Positions 26,982 through 34,999 of a stretch of DNA of 64,000 nt are shown here, piece by piece; within the stretch, counting starts at the first letter, position 1, and each line of letters opens with the position of its first letter. The notes beneath the pieces are model-generated. The model was not told where the DNA came from. It made no database searches and saw only the letters and a list, made by a program, of their open reading frames with translations. Both the position numbers and the translations under genes were made by a program. This DNA comes from Legionella quinlivanii (lineage in GTDB: Bacteria; Pseudomonadota; Gammaproteobacteria; Legionellales; Legionellaceae), in NCBI RefSeq assembly GCF_900461555.1, contig NZ_UGOX01000001.1, positions 2,989,501 to 3,053,500 of the forward strand, written 5' to 3'.

Positions 26982-27890
26982 TTAGTAAATTTTAATCTGC
27001 ATAGGCGTATGACTGCCAATCCATGCGCGCTTCATAATTTCTGTATTAAAGGCACAATGAATTTCGCCTTTTGTATTTACTGCAATAACACCCATTTCTC
27101 TTCGAGCGATATTACGCTGATGAATCACATAATCACAAGCCTGTTCCAGCGACCACTGATTGAGCTCTATCAGCATGGCAATGGTATGCGCAACCACCTG
27201 GGTAATCAAGGCTTCACCTTCACCAGTACCGGAAACGGCACAGGATTTATTATCAGCAAAGCAACCAGCGCCAATCATACAACTATCGCCGACTCGTCCC
27301 GGTAAGCAATTCCCTGTTCCACCTGTAGACGTAGCCGCGGCCAGATTTCCCTGAGCATCCAGAGCCACTGCCCCGACAGTGCCTTTAATTTTCTTGGACA
27401 GAATATCTTTCGTACTCTCCCGTTTACAGGCTTCCAGATACTGCTGATATTGATATTCAGTGACAAAATAATCTTTCGGTTTTAGCTCAAGATTATTCAG
27501 TTCGGCAACAGCCAGGGCGCCATATCCGGAAAGAAACACATGATGCGTCTGGGTCATGATTTTTCTGGCCAGCGAAACTGGATTTTTAACCTGTTCAACC
27601 ATAGAGACGGCGCCCGCATCCAGGATATGTCCGTCCATAATAGAGGCGTCCATTTCCACTGTGCCCTGATTATTAAGCACTGACCCTCTGCCTGCATTGA
27701 AAAGCGCATCGTCCTCTAATTGCCGGACGGAGGCTTCGACAGCATCCAGAGCAGAGCCGTCCTTTTGCAGCACCTCGTAGCCCTTATGTAAAGCGACTTT
27801 GAGACTCTCCTCATATTCAGGTAAATGATCTCTTAATAAAGTCGTTTCCTCACTGGCTCCACCGTGGATGGCCATTGCAATCCTATTCAT
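26982..27890 (-). CDS. iaaA: Isoaspartyl peptidase / type III (plant-type) asparaginase
   Basis: 302 residues of the N-terminal-nucleophile family. The precursor cuts itself before the Thr of GTVGAVALD (Thr about 171), giving two chains. Other family marks are AIHGGA at the N-terminus, NAGRGSVLN and ATSTGGTGNCLPGRVGDS. Such enzymes split beta-aspartyl dipeptides. Cyanophycinase releases beta-Asp-Arg, and this gene overlaps cphB by 8 bases, so it very probably completes cyanophycin breakdown to aspartate and arginine. All catalytic residues are present. Confidence 0.92.
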   Translation of the reverse strand: MNRIAMAIHGGASEETTLLRDHLPEYEESLKVALHKGYEVLQKDGSALDAVEASVRQLEDDALFNAGRGSVLNNQGTVEMDASIMDGHILDAGAVSMVEQVKNPVSLARKIMTQTHHVFLSGYGALAVAELNNLELKPKDYFVTEYQYQQYLEACKRESTKDILSKKIKGTVGAVALDAQGNLAAATSTGGTGNCLPGRVGDSCMIGAGCFADNKSCAVSGTGEGEALITQVVAHTIAMLIELNQWSLEQACDYVIHQRNIARREMGVIAVNTKGEIHCAFNTEIMKRAWIGSHTPMQIKIY

Positions 27891-28761
27891 CCTTGTTTCC
27901 TCTTTTAGGCGTTACTTTGGTTGGATTGTAAAGCTTACGTGTTTTAATCGAAAACCGACAGCCTTTAACCAGCAGATGAACTTTCAGATTTTCAACATAA
28001 ACCGGTTCATTATCACGAACTCCGGTTATATTGGTCTGGCGTATGTGTTTGCCGTCAATAATAACGACCATTCCTGAGCCACGACACTCTGCTTCTGAAC
28101 CATTTTTTATAATTAAGGCAGTATCTTCCCCCAACCCGACTCCCAGTTGATCGGGATTAATGATAATCGCATGGGCCAGACGCGCAAAGCGCCCGCGCTT
28201 GATGAAATGAGTATCAATAATGCAATTCTGGATAAAGCCCAAACCTGAAGAAGTTTTTAAATCCTGCTCAATCAGCGCCTCTGCCAATCCACCTTCTGTA
28301 ATCATGATGGAAGACATCACCATAGCCCCGGCACTGGTTCCGGCTACAATAAAATGCCTGTCATCGATATAGCGCTGTCGGATAAAATCAATGAGATTGG
28401 TTCCACCGATGATGGTGGCCAGTCTGAATTGATCACCGCCGGTAAAAAAGACCGCATCAGCAGCCTCTACCCGGCTCAGGTAATGCTTGTCTCTTGCCTC
28501 CATTTTATCTTCAATATGAATAAATCCGGGCGCCTTATAGCCAATATCATGAAAAGCCTTTTGATAACGCTCTTTGACTTCTTCCTGAAAACGGCTTCCA
28601 GAAGTAATGATTTCGATTTTTTTATTTTTTGAGGCATTGAATAACTCCCGGAGAATTTCATAACGCTGTAACTCTCCGGTATCTCTCAAAGGAAATGGCG
28701 GTTCTTTATCGCCCACATCTTCCGCGCCGCCAATAATCAGCATTTTACCTTTAGCAAGCAT
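27883..28761 (-). CDS. cphB: Cyanophycinase
   Basis: 292 residues. It hydrolyses cyanophycin (multi-L-arginyl-poly-L-aspartate) to beta-Asp-Arg dipeptides as a serine-type exopeptidase. MLIIGGAEDVGDK at the N-terminus, FFTGGDQFRLATIIGGT, and the nucleophile elbow AGTSAGAMVMSS (Ser about 143) match the family. No signal peptide is present, so it works in the cytoplasm on stored granules. It starts 10 bases after cphA. Length and motifs match active cyanophycinases. Confidence 0.93.
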   Translation of the reverse strand: MLAKGKMLIIGGAEDVGDKEPPFPLRDTGELQRYEILRELFNASKNKKIEIITSGSRFQEEVKERYQKAFHDIGYKAPGFIHIEDKMEARDKHYLSRVEAADAVFFTGGDQFRLATIIGGTNLIDFIRQRYIDDRHFIVAGTSAGAMVMSSIMITEGGLAEALIEQDLKTSSGLGFIQNCIIDTHFIKRGRFARLAHAIIINPDQLGVGLGEDTALIIKNGSEAECRGSGMVVIIDGKHIRQTNITGVRDNEPVYVENLKVHLLVKGCRFSIKTRKLYNPTKVTPKRGNKDE

Positions 28762-28771
28762 GTACAGGCTC

Positions 28772-31411
28772 CTAGTTGGCTACGAGCGTCGATGTGTGAG
28801 CACTTGCCTGTAATTTTTTAATATGCGCAATTCCAGTCATCACATCCTCAGGAAAATAAAAAATAAAGGAGCCTGGGGTCGCTTTATGCAAAACATGCTG
28901 TAGTGCATCCATTTCATCTGATATTATTTTAATCTCTTTGGATTCAAAGTCTTTTGCCTCCTCTATTCCCTCCAGAAGCAAAGTCGTCAACTCCTCATTG
29001 CTGCGCCCTCTGCCGTCCTTATCATGACGAATAATAATTTCATCAAACATTCTGGCCGCATAGGTCCCAACTTTACGGATATCTGTAATTTTACGGTCGC
29101 CGGTTGCAGCGATAATACCAATTTTTCTGGTGGCCGGCTGTTGGCTGATATACCCCTCCAGATGCTCAAATGCAGCCGCATTATGACCATAATCAATGAG
29201 AATACGGTAATTCTCAAAAGCAAACAGATTCATTCGCCCCGGAAGGTTTTCAGAGTTGGGCTGAAATTCATGCAACCATGCAGCGATATTTTCAAGACTA
29301 AAGCCGGAAAGATATCCAGCAAGTACGGCGGGCAGAACATTTTGGATCATCCCTGAAGCCTTGCCGCCAAAGGTCAGCGGAATTTTGGACAAATGCGTGA
29401 TGGTTACCTCTTTGTTGCCTTCTTTAAGCACTATTGCCCCATCTGACAAATAAATTGCCAAACCACCCTCCTGACAATGTGTTTTGATCCGATCATTGGC
29501 TGCCTGCATACTAAACAGCGCCACCGAAGCCTCCACGGCGTTCTTCATTTGATAAACCCGATCATCATCAGCATTTAAAATGGCGTATCCTGTTTTCATG
29601 GTACTGCGCGGCACCACTTCCTTCACGCGGGCGAGCTCATCTAGCGTATGAATTTCATCAAGACCCAGATGGTCTTCAGACACATTGGTTACAATACTGA
29701 TACTGCTTTGATCAAAACCTAAGCCCTCACGTAAAATACCGCCTCTCGCACATTCGAGTACTGCATAGTCTACTAATGGATCACGAAGAACCACTCTGGC
29801 ACTAAAAGGTCCGCTGCAATCGCCTCGATAGACTTCCTGCTCGTTAATATAAATTCCTTCAGTGGACGTCAACCCCACATGCCGGCCCGCTTTCCTGGCG
29901 AACCAGGCAACCAGTCTTGCAGTTGTAGTCTTGCCATTCGTTCCGGTTATCGCAACCAGCGGAATGCGGGATTCACTTCCTGACGGGAATAGCATATCAA
30001 TCACCGGACGGGCTACATTACGCGCCTTTCCGCATTCGGGAGAAAGATGCATGCGAAAGCCTGGGCCTGCATTCACTTCAATAATGGCGCCATTATTTCC
30101 GTTCAGGGGTACACTAATATTTTCAGCCACTACATCAATACCGCATATATCCAGGTGCATAACCCGCGACACCCGTTCGGCTATAAATATGGTTTGCGGA
30201 TGAACTATATTGGTCACATCTACCGCAGTGCCCCCTGTGCTCAGATTGGCGGTATGCTTTAGATATAATACTTTTCCGGCTGGCAAGATGGAGTCTAAGG
30301 TCAGGTTTTTTTCCTCAAGAATAGCCATTGTGCTGGCATCTACTTTGATAGTGGTCAGAAACTTTTCATGATGCTCACCACGGTTTGGATCCTGATTCAC
30401 TGCATCGATGAGCTGTTGTATAGTGGCTGTACCGGTTCCTACAATCATAGCCGGTGTACGTTTGGCCACCGCAATGACTTTGTGATTAATCACCAGAAAT
30501 CGGTAATCATGACCGCTGATGAACTGCTCCACAATAATCCGGTCAGAAATCTCAGCGGCCAGCTGAAATGCCGCCCGCGCCTTTTCCTGATTGCAGATGT
30601 TAGTCGTTATCCCTCGTCCATGATTGCCGTCAACGGGTTTGATGACACAGGGATAGCCCACTTTTTCCAGCGCCTGCCCCAGGGAGCTCAGATCCTCAAT
30701 GATCATACCGCGCGGAACCGGGATATAGTCGTTCATCAATAATTGTTTGGTTCGCTCTTTATCCGCCGCATTATCCACACCTATATTGCTGGTCAGACCT
30801 GTGACTGTCGCGCAGATTAGTTTTTGCTGACAGCCATGCCCCAACATAATCAGCGACGAATCATTCAAACGCGCATAGGGAATATTTCGTTTAGCCGCTT
30901 CATCCACCAAAGATTGGGTACTGGGTCCGAACCCTTCATGCTGTTTGATTTGTTTTAGCTGCTCTAAATGATGGTCGACCAGGGTATAGGGGCGCTGATG
31001 AGCCAGAGTGCTTATCAGGTCGACTGCAGCTTTGGCTGCATAAAGCCCTGCAGACTCAATCTCATAGGAGAATACCACATGATAAACGCCCTTTTCATTA
31101 GCTGAACGTGTTCTGCCATAGCCGCACTCCATTCCCGCCAGCCACTGGAGCTCGAGGGCGACATGCTCAATCACATGGCCAAGCCAAGTTCCATCATCGA
31201 GACGCTTAAAGAAACCGCCTTCACTGGTTTCAGAGCAGAAATGATTATACAAAGAGGGGAGTAATTGTTTTAAACTATCATTGAATCCAGGAATTGCGCT
31301 ACTTGGAAACTCTTCAAACTCCTTAAGATCAAGCTTCATGACAATCAATTTCTGTCTGGTATTTGACCAGTAATTAGGCCCACGCAAAACTCTGAGATTT
31401 AAAATATCCAT
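28772..31411 (-). CDS. cphA: Cyanophycin synthetase
   Basis: 879 residues. It makes the storage polymer by adding Asp to the backbone and Arg to its side chain. N-terminal domain (about 1-160); ATP-grasp domain (about 200-470; KPVDGNHGRGITTNI, EVNAGPGFRMHLSP); Mur-ligase-like domain (about 480-870; AITGTNGKTTTARLVAWF, VLECARGGILREGLGFD, AATGDRKITDIRKVG). All three parts are complete, so both addition reactions should work. It is the first gene of the four-gene unit. The promoter should lie in 31412-31602, an AT-rich gap with no gene. Confidence 0.95.
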   Translation of the reverse strand: MDILNLRVLRGPNYWSNTRQKLIVMKLDLKEFEEFPSSAIPGFNDSLKQLLPSLYNHFCSETSEGGFFKRLDDGTWLGHVIEHVALELQWLAGMECGYGRTRSANEKGVYHVVFSYEIESAGLYAAKAAVDLISTLAHQRPYTLVDHHLEQLKQIKQHEGFGPSTQSLVDEAAKRNIPYARLNDSSLIMLGHGCQQKLICATVTGLTSNIGVDNAADKERTKQLLMNDYIPVPRGMIIEDLSSLGQALEKVGYPCVIKPVDGNHGRGITTNICNQEKARAAFQLAAEISDRIIVEQFISGHDYRFLVINHKVIAVAKRTPAMIVGTGTATIQQLIDAVNQDPNRGEHHEKFLTTIKVDASTMAILEEKNLTLDSILPAGKVLYLKHTANLSTGGTAVDVTNIVHPQTIFIAERVSRVMHLDICGIDVVAENISVPLNGNNGAIIEVNAGPGFRMHLSPECGKARNVARPVIDMLFPSGSESRIPLVAITGTNGKTTTARLVAWFARKAGRHVGLTSTEGIYINEQEVYRGDCSGPFSARVVLRDPLVDYAVLECARGGILREGLGFDQSSISIVTNVSEDHLGLDEIHTLDELARVKEVVPRSTMKTGYAILNADDDRVYQMKNAVEASVALFSMQAANDRIKTHCQEGGLAIYLSDGAIVLKEGNKEVTITHLSKIPLTFGGKASGMIQNVLPAVLAGYLSGFSLENIAAWLHEFQPNSENLPGRMNLFAFENYRILIDYGHNAAAFEHLEGYISQQPATRKIGIIAATGDRKITDIRKVGTYAARMFDEIIIRHDKDGRGRSNEELTTLLLEGIEEAKDFESKEIKIISDEMDALQHVLHKATPGSFIFYFPEDVMTGIAHIKKLQASAHTSTLVAN

Positions 31412-31602
31412 TTTTTAGTTTTTCCCTGTTAAATGCAATCCACTGTCATAAACTAAGGTCAATTTTAACTGAAGTTGCGAATGTTCCTTGTAGTCACATC
31501 TTCCAGAACGGGGTACAGATTACAAATGAAGACTTCCAGGCAGAAATAACACATTATTACATCATAACCTATTGATCAATAACCAAATGTAGATATAGGC
31601 GG

Positions 31603-31938
31603 TTATACGTAATATTTTTCCAGAGACGAGGCAAAACTACTGTCCGCAAAATTGGGCCAGTTATCCTTGTCAAATCCCGGAGCGTTTTTCAGACGCTCTT
31701 TCTCAATCTGCAAAACAAAACAGTCATCTTCTTTATTGTAGTTGAATAAATGCCAGGGAATGGCAAAAAATTTATTACCAAACCCCATGAAACCACCAAA
31801 GTCCAAAACCAGATAGTTCACTCGTCCTGAAATCTTATCAAGAACCACCTCGTTAATATCGCCCAGATATTCTCCGGCATTATTTTTGACCTTGACTCCG
31901 CTGACTTCACTGGCTTTGACTACATGCCGCTTCCCCAT
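31603..31938 (-). CDS. PRC-barrel domain protein
   Basis: 111 residues, one PRC-barrel: an N-terminal VVKASEVSGVKVKNNAGEYLGDINEVVLD segment and a second strand pair around VNYLVLDFGGFMGFGNKFFAIPW. This family binds other proteins or ligands in photosynthetic and RNA-maturation contexts, but stand-alone copies like this often behave as stress-related cytoplasmic proteins of unknown role. No signal peptide is seen. A ribosome site (ggagaactcc) precedes the start. The gene is probably its own unit. Confidence 0.82.
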   Translation of the reverse strand: MGKRHVVKASEVSGVKVKNNAGEYLGDINEVVLDKISGRVNYLVLDFGGFMGFGNKFFAIPWHLFNYNKEDDCFVLQIEKERLKNAPGFDKDNWPNFADSSFASSLEKYYV

Positions 31939-32019
31939 GGAGTTCTCCTGCAGAAATCAGTCCTAATTTAATGATAGAACAGATTAGCTGCAAGCGCCTT
32001 TACAAATCTTGTCAGCCGG

Positions 32020-32337
32020 TTAAAAGCTCCTGTTTGCTGATATGGCAATGACCCGGCCATTCTGAAAAAGCACTTCGTAGAGAAACTCATTAGGAGACTG
32101 CTGATAGGTCCAGACTTCATACACATCAGAAGCAACACCGTAGGGAATATCGAAATTATTCACCAGAAGGGAAGAGTCCTGGTAAATATCCTTTGCTAAT
32201 GGAGGGCCGCATTTGCGCTCTACAATATATTTGCTGTCACCTTCAAATACCAATGACTGCTTACAGCGCATTGCAAAACTCAAATCGGAGAGGCACAAAG
32301 CAATAAACAAACCAGCTAGCAATCGGTGAATGTTCAT
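32020..32337 (-). CDS. DUF2845-type exported protein
   Basis: 105 residues with a signal peptide (LLAGLFIALCLSDLSFA), then MRCKQSLVFEGDSKYIVERKCGPP, typical of DUF2845, in which two cysteines flank a GDS-x-K stretch. The C-terminal WTYQQSPNEFLYEVLFQNGRV forms the closing beta hairpin. It is probably a small periplasmic protein. The family has no established function. Confidence 0.75.
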   Translation of the reverse strand: MNIHRLLAGLFIALCLSDLSFAMRCKQSLVFEGDSKYIVERKCGPPLAKDIYQDSSLLVNNFDIPYGVASDVYEVWTYQQSPNEFLYEVLFQNGRVIAISANRSF

Positions 32338-32386
32338 GTTGTATTTTTACAGAAACTATATGCTAGATATAGCACATGCGCTTTCT

Positions 32387-33280
32387 CTATTGCAGTTCCC
32401 GATAAATTTTTTGCATGGGCTTAAGATTGCATTTAATGACGTTCATCGCATCAAGACTAGGTTTGAACTGTTCAGGCGCATTCATTTTCCAGATATGCAA
32501 TAACCATAATAGCCAACTATGGAAGCATAAATACCATAACAGTTCATCCTCCTGAGGAAGCCTGGAGATAGACTGGTAGCCCTTTAGCGTCATGGAAAAA
32601 TTAGTTTCACAGAAAATTCCCTCTGGTATAGCGGCACAGTTGATTGCCAGGCCAATTAACTCAACGAAGGGATGAATAAGACCGGCACTTTCCCAATCAA
32701 TGATTGCAACGAGCTCTTTACCTGACCAAAGCAGATTCCCCATATGCAAATCACGGTGACTGGCAACCCAATCCTGTTTTTTGTAATCGGAATTGCTTTC
32801 AATTAGATGAATTAAATCCATTATCCAGGATTGCAGTTTAAACTCGGACGGCCAGCAGAGTGCGGGCCAATACTGAAAGGCTAAATCGGGTTTCAGGCTG
32901 GAATGAATCCTCGCTAACACCTGCCCAGACACAAATGCCTGCTCAGGCTCAGGTTTCTGGATGGTTTTGCCCTGATGATAGGGATAAAGCAAGTGAATAG
33001 TATGCTCTTCTCTGAAAATTTGACTGGGGGAAACGGCCTGATAATTATTGAAATGCTGAGCCAGATTTGAATTCAACTGGTATTTCAGCGCTTCGCCATT
33101 CGATATCGATTGATAATCGGTAGTTCCCAGCCAGTTTTCCTGGGCAAACCGCTTATAAATCCATTCACTCCCATCGATGAAGCGAAGATAGAAAAGCTGA
33201 TGACCCGGATCCTTTTTGAGAACCCGTTCAGTGAGAATTCTATCCCCGAAATAATTTCTAACCCATTGATTCACTGCCAT
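32387..33280 (-). CDS. Phosphotransferase of the aminoglycoside/choline kinase family
   Basis: 297 residues with the APH/ChoK kinase core: HRDLHMGN (catalytic loop, about 175-182) and IIDWESAG (metal-binding Asp about 195). The N-lobe (YLRFIDGSEWIYKRF) is a plausible nucleotide-binding lobe. It phosphorylates a small hydroxyl compound, as choline, ethanolamine or thiamine kinases do; the substrate is unknown. The only possible ATG (33278-33280) lies inside a 19-bp sequence that recurs inverted at 33875-33893, and there is no ribosome site before it. The next Met is near residue 154, so this start is forced, or the true start was lost. Confidence 0.75.
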   Translation of the reverse strand: MAVNQWVRNYFGDRILTERVLKKDPGHQLFYLRFIDGSEWIYKRFAQENWLGTTDYQSISNGEALKYQLNSNLAQHFNNYQAVSPSQIFREEHTIHLLYPYHQGKTIQKPEPEQAFVSGQVLARIHSSLKPDLAFQYWPALCWPSEFKLQSWIMDLIHLIESNSDYKKQDWVASHRDLHMGNLLWSGKELVAIIDWESAGLIHPFVELIGLAINCAAIPEGIFCETNFSMTLKGYQSISRLPQEDELLWYLCFHSWLLWLLHIWKMNAPEQFKPSLDAMNVIKCNLKPMQKIYRELQ

Positions 33281-33336
33281 TAAGTTAAGCTCAATTGTAT
33301 ATTAAACTGTCGTCTCCGCATAAGACATAAGTATAA

Positions 33337-33884
33337 AGCAGTAACACCCAAAACGTAGATAGATTATCAGGAAACGATCATCTACAAGCCAAACGTGGCT
33401 CATTTTACAAACTGTCGAATGGCAATGGCAGCCCTAACAACATCCCGCTCGATGTGCAGGCTTTAATCGCTGCAGGCCTATTTCAACACGGTTTTGGTGA
33501 AGGCCCATTCCTGTGCAATTGCGGCAGCTCCTTAATCTCCAACGGCTAACCCTGAGAAATGGTCACAAAATTTAACCATCTTAAGAGCCTACGTACACCG
33601 TACCCCTTAGAGCCTACGTACCCCGCTTTATGCGGGGTATCCAGGTAATGCGTCTTATTGACAAAAGCATTTTAAAACTCACTACCATTTTTTATGGATA
33701 CCCCGCATAAAGCGGGGTACGTGGGCTCTTATAGGATGTTCAAATTTTGTAACCATCTCTCAGGAACAACCCGCAAGGCGTAGGGGTGATGGTAGATAGA
33801 TATGCCGCTCAGGCGGGAGCCAGCTATATGCCCATTGAGGAATGGATTCCTGCATTCGCGCCAATGACAAATTCCTTAACTTAA
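33337..33884 (+). pseudogene. Remnant of a protein-coding gene split by a nested inverted-repeat element
   Basis: Left part (33337-33549): 70 open codons, no start, including FYKLSNGNGSPNNIPLDVQA and FQHGFGEGPFLCNCGSS, ending in TAA right before the nested element. Right part (33768-33884): NPQGVGVMVDRYAAQAGASY then MPIEEWIPAFAPMTNSLT and a stop. Composition looks coding and the two parts read well as one protein, but the join needs a small frame correction. The family is not recognised. The tail IPAFAPMT matches a common dispersed repeat rather than a protein domain. Confidence 0.45.
33551..33764. mobile_element. Nested miniature inverted-repeat element (214 bp)
   Basis: Ends cctgagaaatggtcacaaaa (33551 on) and aaattttgtaaccatctctcagg (to 33764) match at about 21 of 23 positions as inverted repeats. 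aac flanks both sides (33548-33550 and 33765-33767), a possible 3-bp target duplication. Inside, ctacgtaccccgctttatgc and its inverse form a second palindrome. No coding capacity; it would need a transposase in trans. It sits in the pseudogene, so it probably helped to break or freeze it. Confidence 0.65.
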
Positions 33885-33901
33885 TGGCAGTGACCCACTG
33901 G

Positions 33902-34333
33902 TTATGGCTCATGCATTAATTGTTCAATGTAGCGTCTGCAGGTCAAAGGTTTATCTAAAAAGTTAATTGAATAACGCGTTCCTCCGGTTCCTGTAATCAT
34001 CAAAGAACCATAGCGAAATAAACTGCCAATAATGGATTGGCGAATATCGATACTCTCAATTTTACCCAAGGGAATATCAATAGTATTGCGGACCATGATG
34101 CCAGCACGCAAGATGACCTGCTTTCTTCGTATAGTTAAGGAAGAAAAATGGTAATTGACCCAGGTTACCGCAGCCCAGGCTAAAGCAAAGATTAAGAAAA
34201 CCAAAGCGACAATTTTAATCTGTTCGATATAAATCCCTAACAGCATGGCCAAACAGGCCATCACAAACGGGCCTAAAAAAATTATCCAGTGGAGTCTGGC
34301 CACATATACCACATTACTGTCGCTATCGATCAT
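33902..34333 (-). CDS. Membrane protein with bacterial PH domain (bPH2, YdbS/YdbT type)
   Basis: 143 residues: two adjacent membrane helices (WIIFLGPFVMACLAMLLGIYI and VALVFLIFALAWAAVTWV) followed by a bPH2 domain (YHFSSLTIRRKQVILRAGI, IPLGKIESIDIRQSIIGSLF, YGSLMITGTGGTRYSINFL). The order helix pair then PH domain fits the YdbS/YdbT class, whose function is not settled. A divergent gene (dciA-like) begins 98 bases away. Confidence 0.82.
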   Translation of the reverse strand: MIDSDSNVVYVARLHWIIFLGPFVMACLAMLLGIYIEQIKIVALVFLIFALAWAAVTWVNYHFSSLTIRRKQVILRAGIMVRNTIDIPLGKIESIDIRQSIIGSLFRYGSLMITGTGGTRYSINFLDKPLTCRRYIEQLMHEP

Positions 34334-34431
34334 TTTTGTATCCCGGATAAAGAGTGAAAATATAATAGTGCAGATAGGATTAATTTGCTATGCTCCTGTT
34401 CGTCGTCATCCCAAATTGAGATCCTCAGACA

Positions 34432-34869
34432 ATGCGGCGTATCAATCATTGCATGAACAAACAACTGCAATCCATCTGTCAAAAGGCAGTAGAAATTGAC
34501 AAGCTTAATTTACTGGTAAAACAATTTTTACCGACTCATTTAAGTGAACACTGCCGTGTCAGCAGTTTTAGCAAGGGAACGTTGACGGTACAAATCGATG
34601 ATCCCGCCTGGGCAACCGAATTACGTTATAGCTTGCCTGAGCTGCGCGATGCCTTAAGAAAAGAAGGCCTGTATCAGCTGATATCGGTTAAACTGGCACT
34701 GGCAAATGAAAACTACACCCTGCCCTCCTCCAACAAAAAAAAGCGTCAATATCTTTCAGCCACTACTTGTTCTTCCTTACACGCATTAAGCGAGGTGTGC
34801 AGCTTCGAGCCTTTGCGAAACGCCTTGAGGGATCTGGCAAACAACCATAAACATCCGACCGATACTTGA
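34432..34869 (+). CDS. DciA-like protein (DUF721)
   Basis: 145 residues. The core (LLVKQFLPTHLSEHCRVSSF, then LTVQIDDPAWATELRYSLPELRDALR) matches DUF721, the DciA family that loads the replicative helicase DnaB in bacteria lacking DnaC. The DNA-binding KH-like fold spans about residues 25-90; the tail is unstructured. Neither candidate start (34432 or an ATG seven codons later) has a good ribosome site. The gene stands alone, as is common for dciA in gammaproteobacteria. Confidence 0.78.
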   Translation: MRRINHCMNKQLQSICQKAVEIDKLNLLVKQFLPTHLSEHCRVSSFSKGTLTVQIDDPAWATELRYSLPELRDALRKEGLYQLISVKLALANENYTLPSSNKKKRQYLSATTCSSLHALSEVCSFEPLRNALRDLANNHKHPTDT

Positions 34870-34999
34870 AGATTCGTTGATAAATTCGATTTAAAAATGC
34901 AAAATTTATTGTATTCGATGTCATTTTGTGCAAAAATTAGACCAACAACTAATATTCTAATTGTTATTTAGCGAACTCTTTTATATGGTTTTTTAAGCT

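Larger units (their letters stand above)
33271..33893. mobile_element. Region bounded by 19-bp terminal inverted repeats, possible defective element
   Basis: tcactgccattaagttaag at 33271-33289 is repeated exactly in inverse at 33875-33893. The same end sequence, less exact, bounds the 250-bp element at 54140-54389 (cactgcca... / ...tggcagtg). The 585 bases between hold a broken gene and a second, nested element, but no transposase. The ends may belong to one defective element or to two half copies. The region fills the whole gap between the phosphotransferase and PH-domain genes. Confidence 0.55.

Noticed and set aside
30368-30742. A 124-residue frame opposite cphA
   Set aside because: Antisense to an intact cyanophycin synthetase, with no ribosome site or domain.
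33271-33893. Complete insertion sequence
   Set aside because: Matching terminal repeats are present but no transposase frame exists between them.
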